In this document: piece by piece, positions 60,471 to 64,000 of the stretch | Layout of the letters: the number at the start of each line of letters is the position of its first letter | Numbering within the stretch: position 1 is the first letter of the stretch | Assembly: GCA_017558065.1 (NCBI GenBank) | Contig: JAFYWK010000024.1 | Location: 1 to 64,000, forward strand | Source of the DNA: Paludibacteraceae bacterium | Lineage (GTDB): Bacteria > Bacteroidota > Bacteroidia > Bacteroidales > Paludibacteraceae | DNA length: 64,000 nt | Direction: 5' to 3' | Position numbers and translations under genes: made by a program | Notes under the pieces: generated by a model | Told to the model about the DNA's origin: nothing | Seen by the model: the letters and a program-made list of their open reading frames with translations, nothing else | The model's database searches: none

Positions 60471-62278
60471 TTTTTTACAAACACTAATTCGCCATCCTTA
60501 ATCACATACTCATTGGTATATGCCATAGTTTTCTCGGCGATGTTTCTCACCACGCTGCCGCAGTCCATACCCGCGTCATAATATCCGTAGTTTTTGGCGC
60601 CGTGAATCACGCAGATACAACTATATTGTGGCTTATCTTCAGGGAAGTAGCCCACAAACGACATACGGTGCCTGCTGCTGCTATATCCTTGACTTCCTTG
60701 TATTTGTGCCGTACCGGTTTTACCTGCAATAGGCACCAGTTTGCTTTGTGCTTTGCGCATACCCCATGGATTGACCGAAGCGGTGCCTAAGTCATTATCC
60801 CAAACCACATCGTGCAAGCAGTCCTTTATGTCGCGCAGTGTGGAGGCGCTGCACATATGGTTGCGCACCACAGATGTCTCAAAGGTCTCGAGGGTCTTGT
60901 CGCCTTTGCATACTTTTTTCACCAGTACGGGGGTAATCATTTTTCCGTTGTTGGCGATGCCGTTGTAGAACATCAACATCTGCAACGGACTGAGTTCTAC
61001 AGAATATCCGTAGGCCATTTTGGAGATAGTCACGGTGTCGTTGGGCACTCGGATAAGGGCTTGTTGAGCACCGGGAATGATGTAATCCACGCTGTCATTC
61101 AATCCCATACGGTTGAGTTTCTGTACAAATTTCTTCGCGCTGCCGTCATATCCTTCCGTCACGATACGTGCCAAGGCGATGTTGCTACTCACCGCCAGTG
61201 CCTGACGGATGGTGTAGGTGGTGTCAGCGGGGTGGGCATCGTTATGGGATAAGGAGTAGTATCGCCAACCTCTGCGCCATACTTCGATGCTATCGGTGAT
61301 GGCCACCTTGTTGTCGTCCAATGCTGCCATCAGCGCAACGGTTTTGAATGTCGAACCTGGCTCCACGCGTATCACGGCATGGTTGGCTGACTCATAGTAG
61401 TTGCCGTCGTTGCCTTGATCCAGGTTGCACATGGCTTTTATTTCTCCTGTCTCCACTTCCATCAGTATCACACATCCCCAATCGGCTTGGTTCTTAGTGA
61501 TTTGCTTGCGCAGACTGCTCTCGCAAATATCCATCAGGTTCGCGTCCAATGTGGTATAAACGTCCGCGCCGCTTTCTGCTTCGCGGATAGGTATATGCTG
61601 TTTGTGTCCTGCCACGCGCTCCAAACTGCTCTCACCATCTTTGCCGCATAAGTATTGATCGAAACGTTTTTCGATACCAGCGTTGCCATGACCGTTGTCG
61701 CCGTATATACTACCAATAGTGCGGCTGCCCAGACTGCCAAAGGGCTTAGAGCGGCGATTCACGTCGCGGAAATAGATACCGCTCTTGTAGTGTCCACGAC
61801 GAACCAGAGGCAGCTGTTCTATCTCTTTCTTCTGTGTGTAACTCACTCGCTGGGCGGTCAGACGCACATCTTGTTCTCGGGTGGTGCGACCGCGAAAAGC
61901 TGTGATAATTTTGTCTCTATAATCTTTGGACGACTTATCGCCGATGATTCGGCTCAGTCCATCGGAAATGGAATCCACGTATTGCCAAAACAGCGTATCG
62001 CCGCCTTGGTGTAGGGCCTCCACACGTGTGTCCATGTGTAGGTTGTATTGCGGAATGCTGCTGGCGAGCAGTCTGCCTTGCGCATCGTATATATTGCCGC
62101 GTCTGGCGGGAATAGGGTAGGTCACGTTGGTGCGATTGGCACCGCTGAGTTTTTCCCATTTCTCATATTCTACGGTTTGTAGATAGACAATCTTGGCAAC
62201 TACCGCCACAAATCCTCCCATTATCAAGATAAAGATAATGGCAAAGATGAGAATGGTTGTTTTTGTTTTTTCGCTCAT
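60467..62278 (-). CDS. ftsI: Septal peptidoglycan transpeptidase FtsI (PBP3), no PASTA domain
   Basis: Cross-links septal peptidoglycan. 603 residues: a membrane helix (about 8-32), a pedestal region starting YPIPARRGNIYDAQGRLLA, and the transpeptidase domain with SxxK at Ser309 (GSTFKT), SxN at 364-366 (VSSN) and KTG at 520-522 (GKTGTAQ). It ends at YVIKDGELVFVKK soon after the catalytic domain. Bacteroides homologues are, as I recall, ~700 residues with a C-terminal PASTA domain, so this one seems to lack it. Overlaps murE by 4 bases. Confidence 0.95.
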   Translation of the reverse strand: MSEKTKTTILIFAIIFILIMGGFVAVVAKIVYLQTVEYEKWEKLSGANRTNVTYPIPARRGNIYDAQGRLLASSIPQYNLHMDTRVEALHQGGDTLFWQYVDSISDGLSRIIGDKSSKDYRDKIITAFRGRTTREQDVRLTAQRVSYTQKKEIEQLPLVRRGHYKSGIYFRDVNRRSKPFGSLGSRTIGSIYGDNGHGNAGIEKRFDQYLCGKDGESSLERVAGHKQHIPIREAESGADVYTTLDANLMDICESSLRKQITKNQADWGCVILMEVETGEIKAMCNLDQGNDGNYYESANHAVIRVEPGSTFKTVALMAALDDNKVAITDSIEVWRRGWRYYSLSHNDAHPADTTYTIRQALAVSSNIALARIVTEGYDGSAKKFVQKLNRMGLNDSVDYIIPGAQQALIRVPNDTVTISKMAYGYSVELSPLQMLMFYNGIANNGKMITPVLVKKVCKGDKTLETFETSVVRNHMCSASTLRDIKDCLHDVVWDNDLGTASVNPWGMRKAQSKLVPIAGKTGTAQIQGSQGYSSSRHRMSFVGYFPEDKPQYSCICVIHGAKNYGYYDAGMDCGSVVRNIAEKTMAYTNEYVIKDGELVFVKK

Positions 62279-62299
62279 AGTTTGTTGGTTCTAAGTAGG

Positions 62300-62608
62300 T
62301 TATTCTATTTTTATTGCGGAGCGGTGACTCTCTTTGAGGTTGCTCCCTTGTTCTTCCAGTAGTTTGGATATGGATGACTGTCGTGTCATGGTCATCACTT
62401 GTGCGTTAATGGTTTGTTGGGTGAAGTAGGCATCTTGCAGTTCTTTGTTGAGGTCGTTTAGTCTATCTTGTTGGCGTTCTGACTGATAGCCGAAATAGAT
62501 ATACACAAAGAACAATCCGCATATCAGCAACGTCAGTTTGTATTGTCTTCGTACCCACTGCTGTGCCAATATGTCTCCGCTTAATATGTCCTTTATCGAA
62601 AATTTCAT
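62300..62608 (-). CDS. FtsL-like division protein
   Basis: 102 residues in the ftsL position. One membrane helix (LTLLICGLFFVYIYFGY) after a cytoplasmic start, then a heptad-like coiled coil (RQQDRLNDLNKELQDAYFTQQTINAQVMTM) that would pair with a DivIC/FtsB partner. Sequence is poorly conserved in this family, so the call rests on topology and on its place between rsmH and ftsI. Confidence 0.88.
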   Translation of the reverse strand: MKFSIKDILSGDILAQQWVRRQYKLTLLICGLFFVYIYFGYQSERQQDRLNDLNKELQDAYFTQQTINAQVMTMTRQSSISKLLEEQGSNLKESHRSAIKIE

Positions 62609-62645
62609 AACCTCTCACCTTTAACCTCTCACCTCTAACCTCTCT
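62609..62645. repeat. AACCTCTCACCTTTAACCTC-type junction repeat
   Basis: ACCTCTCACCTTTAACCTCTCACCTCTAACC units run from the ftsL start into the last seven codons of rsmH, encoding RLEVRG and the stop. Confidence 0.8.
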
Positions 62646-63664
62646 GCTACGCGCAGTTTTGCGCTTCGGGCTCTTGGGTTGCGTTCTACTTCTTCTTCGC
62701 TGGCGGTAAGTCCTTTCTCAATGACCTTGAATGGGCTCAATATATTGCCGTAGAAGTCTTTTTCTATTGTTCCTTCCAGGTTACCCGAGCGCAGGAAGTT
62801 CTTCACGATTCTGTCTTCCAGCGAGTGGTAGGTCAGTATGGCTATTCTGCCGCCTGGTTTGAGTAGGTCTTTGGCGGCGAGTAGCATTTCGCGCAGTGCA
62901 CCCATCTCATCATTCACTTCAATACGCAGTGCTTGAAACACCTTCGCCAACTCTTTCTTCGCCCCTGCGGGTATATCTAATTCGATTTCTTGAAGTTCCC
63001 TTCCCTTTAGGGAGGGGGTAGGGGTAGGCTTTCTTCCCATCACCAAGGCAACCAGCTCCTCCGTTCGCTCGATTGCTTTCTGTTCTCTGGCTTTCACGAT
63101 TTTCTTGGCGAGTTGTCGTGAGTTTTTCATCTCACCGTATATATATAACACGCGCGCGAGGTCTTCTTCGCTGTAGCTGTTCAGTATGTCGGCTGCTGTT
63201 TTGCCGCCTGTTTGGTTCATGCGCATGTCGAGTGGGGCGGAGAAGCGAAAACTGAATCCGCGTTCGGGGCAGTCAAAGTGGTGGAATGACACGCCCAAGT
63301 CGGCCAACAAACCATCTATCTGTTGCACGCCGTAGTAGTCCATGAAGTTGCGCAGGTAGCGGAAGTTGCTGTGTACAAACTGCCATTTTGAACTATTCTG
63401 AACCATTCTGAACCATTCTGAACCATTCATCGCATTGCGATACGCATCCAGATCTTGGTCAAACGAATACAACTTTCCACTACACAATTCTACACCACTA
63501 CTACACAATTCTACACCATTCTGAACAGCCCGAAGGGCCTCCAATATCGCCCTCGAGTGTCCTCCGCCTCCGAAGGTAACGTCCACATACAACCCAGAGG
63601 GTTGAATATTCAACCCTTGGATTGTCTCTCTCAGCATTGCGGGAATGTGATAAATCTCATTCAT
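62621..63664 (-). CDS. rsmH: 16S rRNA (cytosine-1402-N4) methyltransferase with three repeat insertions
   Basis: SAM-dependent methylation of C1402 in the ribosomal P site. 347 residues against about 305 normally. VDVTFGGGGHSRAILE is the SAM motif; DGLLADLGVSFHHFD, ERGFSFRFSAPLDMRM, ILTYHSLEDRIVKNFL are canonical. Extra segments: about 46-63 (AVQNGVELCSSGVELCSG) from two 21-bp CTACACAATTCTACACCA copies (63480-63521); about 80-93 (NGSEWFRMVQNSSK) from four 10-bp TGAACCATTC units (63389-63428); about 213-225 (PTPTPSLKGRELQ) from a TTCCCTTTAGGGAGGGGG palindrome (62997-63030). All keep the frame. The last codons lie in a junction repeat. Confidence 0.95.
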   Translation of the reverse strand: MNEIYHIPAMLRETIQGLNIQPSGLYVDVTFGGGGHSRAILEALRAVQNGVELCSSGVELCSGKLYSFDQDLDAYRNAMNGSEWFRMVQNSSKWQFVHSNFRYLRNFMDYYGVQQIDGLLADLGVSFHHFDCPERGFSFRFSAPLDMRMNQTGGKTAADILNSYSEEDLARVLYIYGEMKNSRQLAKKIVKAREQKAIERTEELVALVMGRKPTPTPSLKGRELQEIELDIPAGAKKELAKVFQALRIEVNDEMGALREMLLAAKDLLKPGGRIAILTYHSLEDRIVKNFLRSGNLEGTIEKDFYGNILSPFKVIEKGLTASEEEVERNPRARSAKLRVAERLEVRG

Positions 63665-63677
63665 AGTTTGGTTAGGT

Positions 63678-64000
63678 TTAATTGATAGTATGTTTAGGCT
63701 GGGATTTCATGCGATTGCGGATGCGCTCTGCCAAGTCTTTTTGTGGCATTTGTTTCTCTGCGAACACGGTTGGGTTCCATATCGCGAAGCGGTCAAGCAT
63801 ACCGACAAATAGTATATCTTGTTGAGCGCCAATCATTTCCAGATTTTTCTTTTGCAGCAGTACGCGTCCTTGGCTGTCCATGTCTAGTATTTCGGCTTCG
63901 GACATAAACTGCATGAGTATCATTTGGTCTTCTGGGTCCCATTCATCGAGGGCATTGCGCAGTTCGCTCACTTTTTTGTGCCACACATGTTCGGGGTAGA
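63678..64000 (-). CDS. mraZ: MraZ transcriptional regulator, N-terminus beyond window
   Basis: AbrB-like DNA-binding protein that heads the dcw cluster and represses it in other bacteria. About 107 codons are visible; the frame stays open to the window edge through YPEHVWHKKVSEL, a typical MraZ middle segment, so the first ~45 residues are missing and the GTG at 63986 is not the real start. AEILDMDSQGRVLLQKKNLEM is the second SpoVT-AbrB half with the DxxGR motif, and FVGMLDRFAIWNP its last strand. A basic tail (RIRNRMKSQPKH) follows. Thirteen bases before rsmH. Confidence 0.93.
   Translation of the reverse strand, partial: YPEHVWHKKVSELRNALDEWDPEDQMILMQFMSEAEILDMDSQGRVLLQKKNLEMIGAQQDILFVGMLDRFAIWNPTVFAEKQMPQKDLAERIRNRMKSQPKHTIN

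Noticed and set aside
1..64000. Insertion sequences, prophage or integrase genes
   Set aside because: No transposase, integrase or phage structural protein could be recognised in any reading frame; only repeat elements without coding capacity are seen.

Overview
The window comes from a member of the Bacteroidales (phylum Bacteroidota), most likely an uncultured gut or rumen lineage. Evidence: promoters of the phylum's own type (TTTG or CTTG, 20 bases, then TAnnTTTG) in front of many genes; a SprA/Sov translocon of the type IX secretion system; the N-succinylornithine-type carbamoyltransferase known from Bacteroides; a YfhO-type membrane protein; and a DNPR-type MurE, which points to meso-diaminopimelate peptidoglycan. 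Species cannot be named from the sequence alone.

Layout. 1-6.7 kb is accessory: a MerR regulator cut by the window edge, repeat-rich DNA, a decayed DUF1016 nuclease gene, a promoter-to-terminator structured RNA of about 345 nt, and a three-gene envelope cluster (Skp-like protein, MORN/trypsin-like protease, lipoprotein). 6.7-17.3 kb holds yfhO and a compact arginine cluster (acyltransferase-argG fusion, argC, argD, argF', argB, argE', argH) that covers glutamate to arginine apart from carbamoyl phosphate supply. 17.3-25.2 kb is a surface-glycan region: one GT2 gene forward, and a reverse operon thiL, GT4, kdsC, ispD/tarI-like, a cytidylyltransferase-aminotransferase fusion, an ornithine cyclodeaminase-family gene and a licD-like gene. 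25.2-34.7 kb has tandem repeats, ruvA, sprA, a NadR-like kinase and tRNA-Arg(ACG). 34.7-42.4 kb carries hpt, a phosphohexomutase, murI, dnaN, a DnaQ-like exonuclease, ribonuclease Z and radA. 42.4-48.6 kb is an outer-membrane block: two barrel paralogs, uppS, bamA and two skp genes. 48.6-53.8 kb has a 41-residue protein, an MFS transporter, a lipoprotein with a structured leader, murF, a coiled-coil protein and rpsO. 53.8-64 kb is the division/cell-wall (dcw) cluster in reverse: mraZ, rsmH, ftsL, ftsI, murE, mraY, murD, ftsW, murG. It ends at murG, without murC, ftsQ, ftsA or ftsZ.

The most unusual property is a set of short repeat families scattered through the chromosome: at gene junctions, as 7-, 10-, 11- and 22-bp tandem arrays, and as in-frame insertions inside conserved genes (argB, ispD/tarI-like, murI, murF, rsmH, the NadR-like gene). 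Several genes (argE', kdsC, GT4, rsmH) take their last codons and stop from such a repeat, and two (rnz, sprA) appear to take an unusual start from one. Other points of interest are the acyltransferase-ArgG fusion, the Ser90 carbamoyltransferase, the cytidylyltransferase-aminotransferase/LicD locus, the structured RNA near 2.2-2.5 kb and the leader near 50.5 kb. No CRISPR array, insertion sequence, prophage or rRNA gene was seen.
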